Source: Chitinibacter sp. GC72
Lineage (GTDB): Bacteria > Pseudomonadota > Gammaproteobacteria > Burkholderiales > Chitinibacteraceae
Assembly: GCF_009760905.1 (NCBI RefSeq)
Contig: NZ_VIRW01000006.1
Location: 94,878 to 158,877 of the forward strand
DNA: 64,000 bases
Direction of reading: 5' to 3'
A program made the translations under genes and the position numbers. Below, one piece after another: positions 40,580 through 49,751 of the stretch (its first letter is position 1; every line of letters begins with the position of its first letter). The notes under the pieces were generated by a model that saw only the letters and a list, made by a program, of their open reading frames with translations, did not search any database and was not told the origin of the DNA.

Positions 40580-41878
40580 ATGCTCAATTGGCTATTAAAC
40601 AAAATCCTGCCTGAGCCGCCCACCCCGGCACCCGTTGGCACGCCAGCCACTCCCCGCGTGTCTGTGGAGCCGTCACTACCGGGACTGCTGCGCCGGCGGG
40701 CGGTTTACAACACCCGCTGGCAAATTGCCGCCTACAGCTTCACCTTGCGCGAGCTCTCTCACCACGAAAATCAGGGCGAGGAATACAGCCATGATGAAGT
40801 GCTGCTGTGCGAAATAGAGCGCCTACTGGAAACGCAAGCAATGAGCAGTGGCATCTGGCTGGGCGTGCACTGGAAAAATCTGCCACTAATTAGCCAGCAT
40901 CATTTTAATGACAGCACGGCGATCACGATTATTGCGCACGGCGAACCCGACTGGCGCGCAATCGACATCAATACCGTACTGGATGATTTGCAAGCCAAGT
41001 ACAGCATCGGTGCCACTGCCAAACGCTGGCACCTTAGCCAGCCCCAGCTTGGTGAACGCCTTGCCCTGATTGAACTCAATGTGCAATCGCCTGATTTTGC
41101 CGTGCTAAGCCAGCAGATTCACGAGTGCCGGAAAATTGCGCCGAATGCCCAACTCTGGGTTAACGACATCGACAGCCGTGAAGCGGCGGAGGCCTGCTTC
41201 CAGCTGGGTGCCGACTACGTTAGCGGATCCGTTTTCAATTGGCCGCAGGCCCAGCAATTGAGCTTTCCCGACAGCTTTTTGCGCCTGAATCAGGTGCTCA
41301 ATCTGGTGCGTCAAAACACCGATGCAAAAATTATTGCTGCCGAGCTGAAAAGCGATCCGGCTCTCAATGCGCGCCTGCTGCGCTATGTTAGTTCTGCAGC
41401 GCTGGGTTTGGCACAGCCCATCAGCAATCTGGATCAGGCGATCTTCGTGGTTGGCAATCAGCGCCTATACCGCTGGTTGTCTTTGCTGCTGTTTTCCTGC
41501 AAAGGCGATCAGGAGCTGGACCAGACGCTACTGGAAACGGCACTGACGCGTGCACGACTGATGGAGCTGGCTGCGGCCACGCGGTTTAGTGCGAGTGACT
41601 GCGAATTATTGTTTCTGACCGGGCTGTTTTCGCTGCTGGATTTTTTGCTGCGTGTACCCCGCTCACTGCTGCTGGCAGAACTAAATCCACCCGGCATCAT
41701 CAGCGATACACTGCAAGACAAAGCAACTACATTCACCCCCTATCTGCAGCTGGCTGAGCGCAGCGAATTGGGCGGGCCTTTTGGAGACTTGCTGGCTCAA
41801 TGCCAGCTCGATAGCGCAGCATTTAACCGGATCCAGATTGATGCCAGTTTGTGGGCACTATCTGCACTGGCAAGCTAG
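40580..41878 (+). CDS. HDOD-domain signalling protein with degenerate EAL-like N-terminus
   Basis: 432 residues. The C-terminal half has an HDOD pattern (VLNLVRQNTDAKIIAAELKSDPALNARLLRYVSSAALGL, then ISNLDQAIFVVGNQRLYRWLSLLL). The N-terminal half (about 40-230) resembles an EAL-type domain (ALIELNVQSPDF, IDSREAAEACFQLGADYVSGSVF) but lacks the catalytic signature, so it is probably not an active phosphodiesterase. This is the YuxH-like architecture, linked to second-messenger signalling. Confidence 0.75.
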   Translation: MLNWLLNKILPEPPTPAPVGTPATPRVSVEPSLPGLLRRRAVYNTRWQIAAYSFTLRELSHHENQGEEYSHDEVLLCEIERLLETQAMSSGIWLGVHWKNLPLISQHHFNDSTAITIIAHGEPDWRAIDINTVLDDLQAKYSIGATAKRWHLSQPQLGERLALIELNVQSPDFAVLSQQIHECRKIAPNAQLWVNDIDSREAAEACFQLGADYVSGSVFNWPQAQQLSFPDSFLRLNQVLNLVRQNTDAKIIAAELKSDPALNARLLRYVSSAALGLAQPISNLDQAIFVVGNQRLYRWLSLLLFSCKGDQELDQTLLETALTRARLMELAAATRFSASDCELLFLTGLFSLLDFLLRVPRSLLLAELNPPGIISDTLQDKATTFTPYLQLAERSELGGPFGDLLAQCQLDSAAFNRIQIDASLWALSALAS

Positions 41879-41909
41879 CGGCATTTTTACACACCAGGAC
41901 AACCCAGGG

Positions 41910-42650
41910 TTAGGAGCGGCCACCCCCGTTGCCGTTTCCTCCACCATTTCCTCCACCATTTCCACCACCATTCCCACCGCTGTTACCGCCACCATTTCCA
42001 CCGCCGTTTCCGCGTCCACCACCCTGCCCGCCACCTTTTCCGTTATCGGAGCCTGGCCCTGTTGATTTCCCGCTGTTCGCCTTGTCTTTGCTGCCCTGAT
42101 GCTGGCTGGATTTTTTATCCATAGACTGGTTTTTGACCACTTCGCTACGGCGGTTTTGCTGCGATAAAGCGCGCTCGTTGGCCCGGCTTTTGGAGACGAC
42201 ACTGCCCAGATTAAGCCCCATTGAATTGGCAATCGCCCCCCAGCCCATACCCGATGCACGTAAAGAAGTGATATTTGATATGGCCTGTGCCAACTCGGCT
42301 GAAGTCGGGTTGCTGATATTGCTCTTTTGCAAGCTGGTTTGCGCCAACGATAAAGCAATATTCACTTCGCCCCAGCCCATGCCTTTGCCTGCCCCGGTGA
42401 TCGTGCTTGTGGTGCCGGTATTGCTGGTCAGCGTGATATTTTGCCCCGAGCGCAGCCCGCTCACCAGCGCAGTGGCATTGTGTGTCGAGCCTGCCAACTG
42501 CGAGTAATTGGCCGCCAGACGCTCGCCCACTTGCTGGCTATTTTGCTTGGCCGCAATGGTATTGGTACGTTGTGCGCTGTCGTCGAGCGCATCGGCCAGC
42601 GCAGTCGTCGTACACAGCAAGGCGACAGAAATCAGCAATATGTTGCGCAT
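41910..42650 (-). CDS. Exported protein with Gly/Asn-rich repeat tail
   Basis: 246 residues from the second ATG (42650); AAGGAG lies too close to the first. Residues 1-20 form a signal peptide. Two copies of a GMGWGxxxxALSL-like motif (near residues 90 and 135) suggest an internal repeat. The last 50 residues are GGGN repeats encoded by a low-complexity DNA tract. Possibly cell-surface or matrix associated. Function unknown. Confidence 0.7.
   Translation of the reverse strand: MRNILLISVALLCTTTALADALDDSAQRTNTIAAKQNSQQVGERLAANYSQLAGSTHNATALVSGLRSGQNITLTSNTGTTSTITGAGKGMGWGEVNIALSLAQTSLQKSNISNPTSAELAQAISNITSLRASGMGWGAIANSMGLNLGSVVSKSRANERALSQQNRRSEVVKNQSMDKKSSQHQGSKDKANSGKSTGPGSDNGKGGGQGGGRGNGGGNGGGNSGGNGGGNGGGNGGGNGNGGGRS
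41925..42035. repeat. Low-complexity tract encoding Gly/Asn repeats
   Basis: Near-tandem copies of a TTTCCACCACCA-like unit lie within the exported-protein gene. The tract is prone to length change by slippage. Confidence 0.7.
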
Positions 42651-42746
42651 GATGCGCATCTCCTTTCAAACATGCTGATTCAAGCTATGTTTGTCGCCGA
42701 CGAAATACATGCTTTAAAGCTGCTCCCTGCTGACCAATGGAATTAA

Positions 42747-43994
42747 TTACTCCGAGAGCAAGCGCTCTTTCAGTGCGGCCTGCTGATCAGCAGTCAGCCC
42801 CAAGACATGGGCAAGATAGCGCGGCATCGAACCGGCCTGCTTTTTCACTTCGTGCATGGCGGCTTTCAAGTAGTGCGCCTGCACGCCAAAAATGGCGTGA
42901 AGAATGTGGATGTCGCCACCAGCCGCCACACAGCGCTCGATCAGCGGCTGGTATTTGGCAATCACCTTGTCGTGGCTGGCCAGATAATCGCGCAAAATGG
43001 CCTCGTGGGGCACGCCCAGGATGCTGAGCAACAGGACGCTCGCCCAGCCGGTACGGTCTTTGCCTGCCGTGCAGTGAATCAGCAAGGGGTATTGCTCTGT
43101 AGAGCATATTGTACCTAGCCAATGGGCATATACCTGCTGCGCCGTTGGGCTAGTCACCAGATCACGATACAGCGCCAGCATCATTTGCTCAGCAGCGCCA
43201 TTGCCCAGATGCTGTTGCAGCAAATCAGGGCGCTCTAGCATTTGCGCCACGTCGAAAGCCAGGGTTTGCTCGGTATCGGCTAGCGCATCCAGCCAGTAGT
43301 TTTCCGCGCCCGGCAGGTGCGGGTCGGGATGGCGCACTTGCTCGCCGTAGGAGCGAAAATCCCACACGCTGCGCAGCTGCAATACCTGCGCGGCTTGCAG
43401 GCTAGTTTCGGGCAAACCAAACCATTGCTCGGAGCGAAACACCATCCCCATTTTTACCGTACGACCATCGGCGGTCTTGAGCCCGCCCAGATCGCGCAGA
43501 TTATTCAAACCCGCAATTTGAATATCGCGGCTGGCTTTTTTCTGCGTTTGCCGCCGCTGAGCAAAAAAATCACTCAGCAGCACGCTGGCTTCATGCTGGC
43601 ACAAGCCAGATTCGATCTGCGTTTGGTGATTGAGTTTGGGCTCGGCAAATGGGTTAATTACACTGCCTGCCGCGCCGGTTTTGGTGTCGTCCGTGGCGTA
43701 CACCACACGCTTGAGGCGCGAATGCAAAATCGCGCCAGCACACATGATGCAAGGCTCGAGCGTGACATACAGCTCGCAATCGCTCAGGCGGTAATTACCC
43801 AAAGCTTGGGCCGCGGCGCGAATCGCCAGCATTTCGGCGTGCGCGCTCGGGTCATGCGTCGCAATTGGCTGATTGTGCGCACGCGCGATGATTTGACCTT
43901 GATGAACCACCACGGCGCCAACGGGCACTTCGCCTAAATGGGCGGCTTTTTGCGCTTCAGCGAGCGCTGCCTGCATAAATTCAAGATCACTCAT
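42747..43994 (-). CDS. tadA: tRNA adenosine deaminase fused to tyrosine-phosphatase-like domain
   Basis: 415 residues. The N-terminal 155 residues are TadA: zinc motif HAE (52-54) and PCIMC (81-85), with GEVPVGAVVV before it. TadA makes inosine at the tRNA-Arg wobble base. From about 158 a second domain begins (LNNLRDLGG, MVFRSEQ) with the phosphatase loop HCTAGKDRTG (Cys308, Arg314), as in atypical tyrosine phosphatases (Y_phosphatase3-like). The two are in one frame with no internal ribosome site seen. TadA proteins usually end near residue 160, so this is an unusual fusion. Confidence 0.9.
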   Translation of the reverse strand: MSDLEFMQAALAEAQKAAHLGEVPVGAVVVHQGQIIARAHNQPIATHDPSAHAEMLAIRAAAQALGNYRLSDCELYVTLEPCIMCAGAILHSRLKRVVYATDDTKTGAAGSVINPFAEPKLNHQTQIESGLCQHEASVLLSDFFAQRRQTQKKASRDIQIAGLNNLRDLGGLKTADGRTVKMGMVFRSEQWFGLPETSLQAAQVLQLRSVWDFRSYGEQVRHPDPHLPGAENYWLDALADTEQTLAFDVAQMLERPDLLQQHLGNGAAEQMMLALYRDLVTSPTAQQVYAHWLGTICSTEQYPLLIHCTAGKDRTGWASVLLLSILGVPHEAILRDYLASHDKVIAKYQPLIERCVAAGGDIHILHAIFGVQAHYLKAAMHEVKKQAGSMPRYLAHVLGLTADQQAALKERLLSE

Positions 43995-44044
43995 CGGTAT
44001 CCAACGCCTTTTCAAGCTGCCTATGATACCGCCAAGCGATCGAC

Positions 44045-45697
44045 CTAAGCCAACATCTCGGCCGCGTGCTGTCGTGTGGTGTCGGTGATTTCCAGCCCTC
44101 CGAGCATGCGCGCGATTTCTTCGATGCGCTGCTCATGGCTAAGCTGCGCAATGCTACTGTGTACGCCATCTTTGGCCTGCGCTTTCGCCACTTGCAAATG
44201 CTGCGCGCCACAGGCCGCCACTTGCGGCAAATGCGTAATGCATAAGACTTGCCGGCTCGCGCCCAATTCAGACAATAAACGGCCAACAATCTCGGCCACG
44301 CGCCCGCCGATACCGACGTCGACCTCGTCAAAAATCAGCGTCGGCACGTTCGCCACTTGGCTGGTGACCACTTGCAGCGCCAAGCTAATGCGCGACAATT
44401 CGCCACCCGAGGCCACTTTCGCCATTGGCCGCAATGGCGATGCAGGGTGATTAGCGGTTTGTAATTCGATTTGCTCTAGGCCAAACGCCGCCGGCTGCGT
44501 TTGCTCGATTAACACCACTTCACAGCGGCTACCCGACAGCGCCAGCGTTTGCATTTGCTCGGTGACGAGTTTGGATAAAGTTTTGGCCGCTTTCGCGCGT
44601 TTTTTCGATAGTGTTTCGGCTTGCTGGCGGAACGCCGCTTCTGCATCGACCACTTGTTTGCGCAAAGCATCGAGGCCCTCTTCGCCGCCCAATTCAGCCA
44701 AACGTGCCTGCCACTCAGCGAGCTGCTCGACCAACATTGACGGATCAACGCGGTATTTACGCCCTGTGCGGTATAGCGCATCCATACGCGCCTCAACGTC
44801 GGCCAAACGATCGGGGTCAAGTTCGAGCTTATCGGCGTAGTGGCGCAGGCTGGATACCGACTCAGACAATTGCGCTTCAGCACCAGCGAGCAGTTCCAGC
44901 GTTTCATTAATCGCCGGATCGTACTGCGCCAACTGGCTCAAGCGATGCGCGACGGTGGCCAGCCAGCTCTGGCAATTGTCATCGCCGTCCGAAAGCGCGT
45001 CCAAACCGCTTTGTACGCCTTCGATCAGGCTGGCGGCGTGGTGCAAGCGCTTGTGCTCGGCCTGCAATTCCGGCCATTCATCCGCCGCAATCGCCAAGCC
45101 GCCAATTTCATCAATTTGCCACTGCAGCCGCTCGCGCTCGGCCTCAAAACGGTCGGCGTTTTGCTCAGCCGATTGCAGCTCGTTCGCTAGGCTGTGCCAA
45201 TGTTGATAACGCTTAGCCACATCACGCGCCAAATTGGTCGCGCCCGCATACGCATCAACCAATTCGCGCTGCGCATCGTGGCGCAATAGTGATTGATGCG
45301 CATGCTGACCATGAATATCGACCAGCCATTCGCCGACGGCTTTAAGCTGGTTTAAGGTGGCCGGACTGCCGTTAATGAATGAACGCGATTTACCACTGGC
45401 GTCAATAATGCGGCGAATCAGCAGCTGATCGCCCTCATCGCTAAATCCCTGCTCACTAAGCCACGCCGCCACTTGTGGAAGATTGCTAGTTGCAAACTCA
45501 GCCGACAATTCAGCGCGCTCGCAGCCATGACGCACAACTCCCGCATCAGCACGCTCGCCGAGCAGTAAACCCAGCGCATCGATAATGATTGATTTACCCG
45601 CGCCAGTTTCACCAGTCAACACCGTTAAGCCATTGGCAAAATCCAGATCAAGTTCACGAACAATGACAAAATCGCGTAAATGCAGAGCAGACAGCAT
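44045..45697 (-). CDS. recN: DNA repair protein RecN
   Basis: 550 residues, SMC-like. N-terminal P-loop GETGAGKS (29-36), a long coiled-coil middle, and C-terminal ABC signature SGGELSRISLAL and Walker B LIFDEVDVGIGG. RecN acts early in double-strand-break repair. I chose the ATG at 45697 (MLSALHLRDF) as the conserved start. It is usually SOS-controlled; I see no clear LexA box close to the start. Confidence 0.97.
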   Translation of the reverse strand: MLSALHLRDFVIVRELDLDFANGLTVLTGETGAGKSIIIDALGLLLGERADAGVVRHGCERAELSAEFATSNLPQVAAWLSEQGFSDEGDQLLIRRIIDASGKSRSFINGSPATLNQLKAVGEWLVDIHGQHAHQSLLRHDAQRELVDAYAGATNLARDVAKRYQHWHSLANELQSAEQNADRFEAERERLQWQIDEIGGLAIAADEWPELQAEHKRLHHAASLIEGVQSGLDALSDGDDNCQSWLATVAHRLSQLAQYDPAINETLELLAGAEAQLSESVSSLRHYADKLELDPDRLADVEARMDALYRTGRKYRVDPSMLVEQLAEWQARLAELGGEEGLDALRKQVVDAEAAFRQQAETLSKKRAKAAKTLSKLVTEQMQTLALSGSRCEVVLIEQTQPAAFGLEQIELQTANHPASPLRPMAKVASGGELSRISLALQVVTSQVANVPTLIFDEVDVGIGGRVAEIVGRLLSELGASRQVLCITHLPQVAACGAQHLQVAKAQAKDGVHSSIAQLSHEQRIEEIARMLGGLEITDTTRQHAAEMLA

Positions 45698-45832
45698 GGT
45701 AGCGGCACGCCTCAATAAGAACGAACGTTCACTTTAGGGGAAGTTTGGATTTTGGACAAGAGGGAAAAACAGGATGTGGGCGATTAACTGCAAAATCAGT
45801 TTTTTCGGCCTACTAGACAAGAATAAAAAGCG

Positions 45833-45962
45833 AGCTGGAAACGTAGCGAGAAGCTTGAGTACAAGGCATAAAAATGGCGAAATCCCGAAGTTTACATTTG
45901 TAAATGAGGGCTTTGAGCCATTTTTATAAGGCAGATTGCAAGCTTCGCAGTAGTTTCCAGCT
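45833..45962. repeat. Large imperfect inverted repeat between recN and nadK
   Basis: Arms of about 46 bases (45833-45878 and 45917-45962) share AGCTGGAAAC ends, an AAGCTTG core and TAAAAATGGC inner ends. The centre holds TTTACA/TGTAAA. The whole element could form one long hairpin, like a MITE or a bidirectional terminator. Confidence 0.7.
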
Positions 45963-45966
45963 GTGG

Positions 45967-46842
45967 TCATAACAACTTCTCGCCCCAGCGCAGCTTGGCG
46001 CGAAGCATATCGTAATAGCTATACCCATGCGGATGCAGGATGCGCAGCGAATTGGTATAGCGGCGGATCAGGACTTTATCCATTTCCTGCAATTCAAAAT
46101 CAGATTGATTATCGAAATACACCCGCGCGTCTTGGCCGCGGGTCAGTAGGAATTCAACTTGGGCGTTTTCGGATACCACAATCGGGCGGTTCGATAGTGA
46201 TTGTGGGCAGATCGGCACCAAGGTAATCGCCGGCAGCGACGGGTGCAAAATCGGGCCGCCGGAGGCGAGCGCGTAGGCGGTTGAGCCGGTTGGCGTTGAT
46301 ACGACCAGACCGTCCGAGCGCTGACTGTAAACAAACTGGCTATCGACGAAAATCTCGAACTCAATCATCGAGCCAATCGAGCCACGGCTGAATACCACAT
46401 CGTTGAAAGCCAGCGAGGTATTTATCGTTTTGCCTTCGCGCAAAATGCTGGCCTCAAGCAAAATGCGCTCTTCAGGCACAAACTGCCCCGCCAGAATATT
46501 GGGTACTGACTTTTCCATTTCGTGCAATGGAATATCAGTCATAAAACCCAGCCGCCCCTGATTGATACCCATCAGAGGTATACGATACGGGGCCAATAAC
46601 CGTGCGACAGACAGCATGGTACCGTCCCCGCCCAGCACAATCACTAAATCAGCCAGTTTGCCGATGTGGTCACGATCAACGCATTGGTAGGCGCTAATCT
46701 CGTGCTCTTGCGCGATTTTGCCTTCAATCAGGACTTTGACATCGCAAGACTCAAGCAAAGCCGCCAAGCGGCGAATCGGGTCGCCCAAGGATGGGGTATT
46801 GAGGCGGCCCACAAGGGCGATGGTTTTGAATAGGCTGTGCAT
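45967..46842 (-). CDS. nadK: NAD kinase
   Basis: 291 residues from the ATG at 46842. Catalytic GGDGT (71-75), NQGRLGF (near 95-101), and SRGSIGSMIEFE and TPTGSTAYALASGGP motifs are present. It makes NADP from NAD. It is divergent from hrcA, an arrangement common in betaproteobacteria. Confidence 0.97.
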   Translation of the reverse strand: MHSLFKTIALVGRLNTPSLGDPIRRLAALLESCDVKVLIEGKIAQEHEISAYQCVDRDHIGKLADLVIVLGGDGTMLSVARLLAPYRIPLMGINQGRLGFMTDIPLHEMEKSVPNILAGQFVPEERILLEASILREGKTINTSLAFNDVVFSRGSIGSMIEFEIFVDSQFVYSQRSDGLVVSTPTGSTAYALASGGPILHPSLPAITLVPICPQSLSNRPIVVSENAQVEFLLTRGQDARVYFDNQSDFELQEMDKVLIRRYTNSLRILHPHGYSYYDMLRAKLRWGEKLL

Positions 46843-47059
46843 GGCGTCGGAGGCTTGAATTAATAGAGTCGCAGCCGCATTAATATACCAAAGAACAGGT
46901 AAAATCTCGCGAAAATCAGCGGCCCAGCCGCTATTGCGATGTTTAAAACGGCGCAATGGCTTGCTTGATTTGAGTAAACTCTGGTTTTTCGCTATTTTCG
47001 AGCTGACATAGTCGTTTTTTCGTTCCTTGTTGATCGTCCTCGTAGACCCTAGGTAAGCC

Positions 47060-48066
47060 ATGCATCTGAACGACCGATCTCAAATCCTGCTCAAAACTCT
47101 GGTTGAGCGCTATATCGCCGACGGCCAGCCCGTGGGCTCGAAAGCGCTGTCGCAATTTTCGGGGCTGGACGTCAGTAGTGCCACCATCCGCAATGTGATG
47201 GCCGATCTGGAGCAGCTGGGGCTGGTCGCCAGCCCGCATACTTCGGCGGGGCGGATTCCCACCGCGCAAGGCTATCGACTGTTTGTCGATACTTTGCTGG
47301 CGGTGCAGCCGCTGGAGCAAATCCAGATTACCAGCACGCACACGCTACCCAATGATAATCCGCAACACAGCATTGTGGCGGCCTCGCAATTATTGTCACA
47401 GTTAACGCAATTTGCCGGCGTGGTAATGACGCCCAAGCGCAGCGAATTGCATTTAAAACAGATCGAATTTTTGCCACTGGGCGATAAGCGCGTATTGCTG
47501 ATTTTGGTGACGAACGATGGTGATGTGCAAAACCGCATCGTACAAACCGAACGCCACTTTGCGCCCAATGAATTGATCAACGCCGCCAATTTTTTAAATG
47601 AACATTGCGCTGGCAAAACACTAAGCAATCTACTGGGCTGGCTGCAAAGCGATGTGATTCGCGTCAAGCAAGACCTGACCAGCCTGATGAATGCCACCGT
47701 GGCAGTCAGCAGCAATCTCAATAGCGAACATATGGTGATTGCGGGCGAGCACCAATTGCTGGGTCTGCACGATTTTTCTAGCGATATGCAGCGCATGCGC
47801 CAGCTATTTGAACTTTTTGAACAAAAACCGCCCTATTGCAGTTACTTGAGCAAGGCCACCACGCCGAAGGCGTGCAGATTTATATTGGTGGCGAGTCGGG
47901 CCTGGCCCCGCTCGATGAATGCTCGGTGATTACCGCACCGTATCAAGTCAATGGCGAAGTCGTTGGCACGCTGGGCGTGATTGGACCGACGCGAATGGCC
48001 TACGAGCGTGTTATACCGATTGTCGACATTACCGCCAAGTTGCTGAGCTCGGCCCTGTCTAATTAA
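47060..48066 (+). pseudogene. hrcA: Heat-inducible transcription repressor HrcA, frameshifted
   Basis: The first frame (47060-47929) gives about 255 residues of normal HrcA: SGLDVSSATIRNVMADLEQLGLVASPHTSAGRIPT (winged helix, near 34-69) and the middle domain. After LFELFEQK the frame breaks. The correct C-terminus ([23 protein letters not shown] ... [13 protein letters not shown]) continues in another frame to 48066. One extra A in the five-A run at 47823-47827 would restore [12 protein letters not shown]. Either a true mutation or a sequencing error. HrcA represses groESL and dnaK through CIRCE. Confidence 0.85.
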
Positions 48067-48161
48067 ACGAATTAACCCAATTAATCCGGCGCAGGTGAAG
48101 CAACGGCCTGTGCCCAATTCAGCGTCAGCGCGCTGAACATGACCCCAAAATTGAGCGAACA

Positions 48162-49211
48162 ATGAATTTCAAAACCTTAGCCGCAGCCATTCTCCTCACC
48201 CTCAGCAGCACCGCCATCATGGCCGACGATGAATTAATCAGCCGCCCTGAAGTGCAGCAATACATCAACAAAACTGCGATGGATCACGGCTTTGCGCCCG
48301 AAGAAATCGCTGGCTGGCTGCAGCAGGCCGAATTCAAAGGCAATATCATCAATATTCTGGACAAACCCTCCACCAGCCGCCCGTGGCATGAATTTGAAGC
48401 TAATTTCGTCAACAAAACCCGCATCAACAATGGTGCTAAATTCTGGCGCGAAAATGCGATCTTGATTGGTGACATCACACGCAAATACCAGGTTGCCCCC
48501 GAGGTATTGCTCGCAATCCTAGGTGCAGAAACGAATTACGGCCGATACACCGGCTCTTTCCGTATTGTCGATGCGCTTTCGACCATTGCATTTAATTACC
48601 CGCGCCGCGCCGCGTATTTCCAAGGCGAGCTCACCCAATTATTCCTGCTCGCCCGCGAAGAGAAAAAAGACCCGCTGAGCTTTAAAGGCAGCTACGCCGG
48701 CGCGATGGGCTGGCCGCAATTTATGCCCACCTCGTTTCGCAAATGGGCGCAAGACTGGGATAAGGACGGCTACCACGACATCTGGAACAACCCCGGTGAC
48801 GCGATGGCCTCGGTGGCCTACTACCTGAATCAGCACGGTTGGCAAGACGGCGGCGACACCTACACCGCGGTCAATTTCAATGGCGACCCAAGCCAATTAG
48901 TCGCCGACAAATTCAAGCTGCAATACACCGTAGACGAGCTAATCGCCAAAGGCGTGATGCCGATTAATGAAATCAACACCAAGCAGCAAGCGGTGCTCTA
49001 CACGCTGGAAACCGAGCCGGGCTTTATCCAGCACTTTTTGGGCTTTAACAATTTCTACGTGATTACCCGCTACAACAAGAGCACGCTGTATGCGACGGCG
49101 GTGCTGCAGCTGGCCGATGAAATCAAAAAAGCCTATGTCAATGGCGACGATTTGCCCAAACCGGCAGTTGCCAAAAAAGACGCCAAGCAAGCGGACAAGA
49201 GCAAAAAATAA
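48162..49211 (+). CDS. mltB: Lytic murein transglycosylase B
   Basis: 349 residues. Signal peptide at 1-21 without a clear lipobox cysteine, so it is probably periplasmic. Catalytic Glu123 lies in LGAETNYGRYTG, and the MltB-type GSYAGAMGWPQFMPTS, YHDIWNNPGDAMASVAYYL follow. It cleaves glycan strands to give anhydro-muropeptides. The Lys-rich C-terminus after 330 is extra. It is a single gene. Confidence 0.9.
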   Translation: MNFKTLAAAILLTLSSTAIMADDELISRPEVQQYINKTAMDHGFAPEEIAGWLQQAEFKGNIINILDKPSTSRPWHEFEANFVNKTRINNGAKFWRENAILIGDITRKYQVAPEVLLAILGAETNYGRYTGSFRIVDALSTIAFNYPRRAAYFQGELTQLFLLAREEKKDPLSFKGSYAGAMGWPQFMPTSFRKWAQDWDKDGYHDIWNNPGDAMASVAYYLNQHGWQDGGDTYTAVNFNGDPSQLVADKFKLQYTVDELIAKGVMPINEINTKQQAVLYTLETEPGFIQHFLGFNNFYVITRYNKSTLYATAVLQLADEIKKAYVNGDDLPKPAVAKKDAKQADKSKK

Positions 49212-49383
49212 ACCATAGGTATATGCTTGCAGCGCATGATGAATAAGCGCTTCAGGAATATACCCATTAAAGCCAACTCAGCCTGGCGCAGGAAAACCCA
49301 AAGCACTGAAAGCAAATTGACAAGCAGCGCAAATAAAACCAAAGTAAGCAGCATTCACTCCACGCAGCAATAAGGACAAATCG

Positions 49384-49719
49384 ATGAATGCCTGGTTTTT
49401 CAGCTTTGGATTGCCGTTTCTGATTCTGGGTGCGCTGCTCGGCGGCGGGCTGTATGCCCTCTTCGCGTCGATGATGTATAGCTACCTCAAAGATAATTAC
49501 AGCGACGCCCTGCCGCCACGCATTGACGTTTTTCTCAATGATTACGAAGCCATGGGCGGCTTTATGGCCGGGATCTGGTATGCGCAAAGAACCGGTGACT
49601 GGAAAAGGATAGAGAGCCGTGTGTGGCGCTATTTCTTTGTGGCCACGCAATCACTCGGCCTGTTTGCCATGTTGTGCTGCGTCGCTTTTTGCGCGGCGTT
49701 TTTATTTATGCCACGCTAA
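49384..49719 (+). CDS. Small membrane protein, unknown
   Basis: 111 residues with an N-terminal membrane segment (6-30) and a second at about 85-108, with a soluble loop (YLKDNYSDALPPRIDVFLNDYE) between. A YRR or regulatory motif is not seen. Function unknown. The start is supported by GGACAAATCG upstream only weakly. Confidence 0.6.
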   Translation: MNAWFFSFGLPFLILGALLGGGLYALFASMMYSYLKDNYSDALPPRIDVFLNDYEAMGGFMAGIWYAQRTGDWKRIESRVWRYFFVATQSLGLFAMLCCVAFCAAFLFMPR

Positions 49720-49751
49720 ATTACACATTTCGTAGACCAGAGACCCGAAAT

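Noticed and set aside
42012..42065. Possible frameshift in the Gly-rich exported protein
   Set aside because: The frame stays open through the repeats to a stop at 41910; the low-complexity tail is part of the protein.
45734..45970. 78-residue minus-strand frame between recN and nadK
   Set aside because: It is made from the inverted-repeat element and has no coding character.
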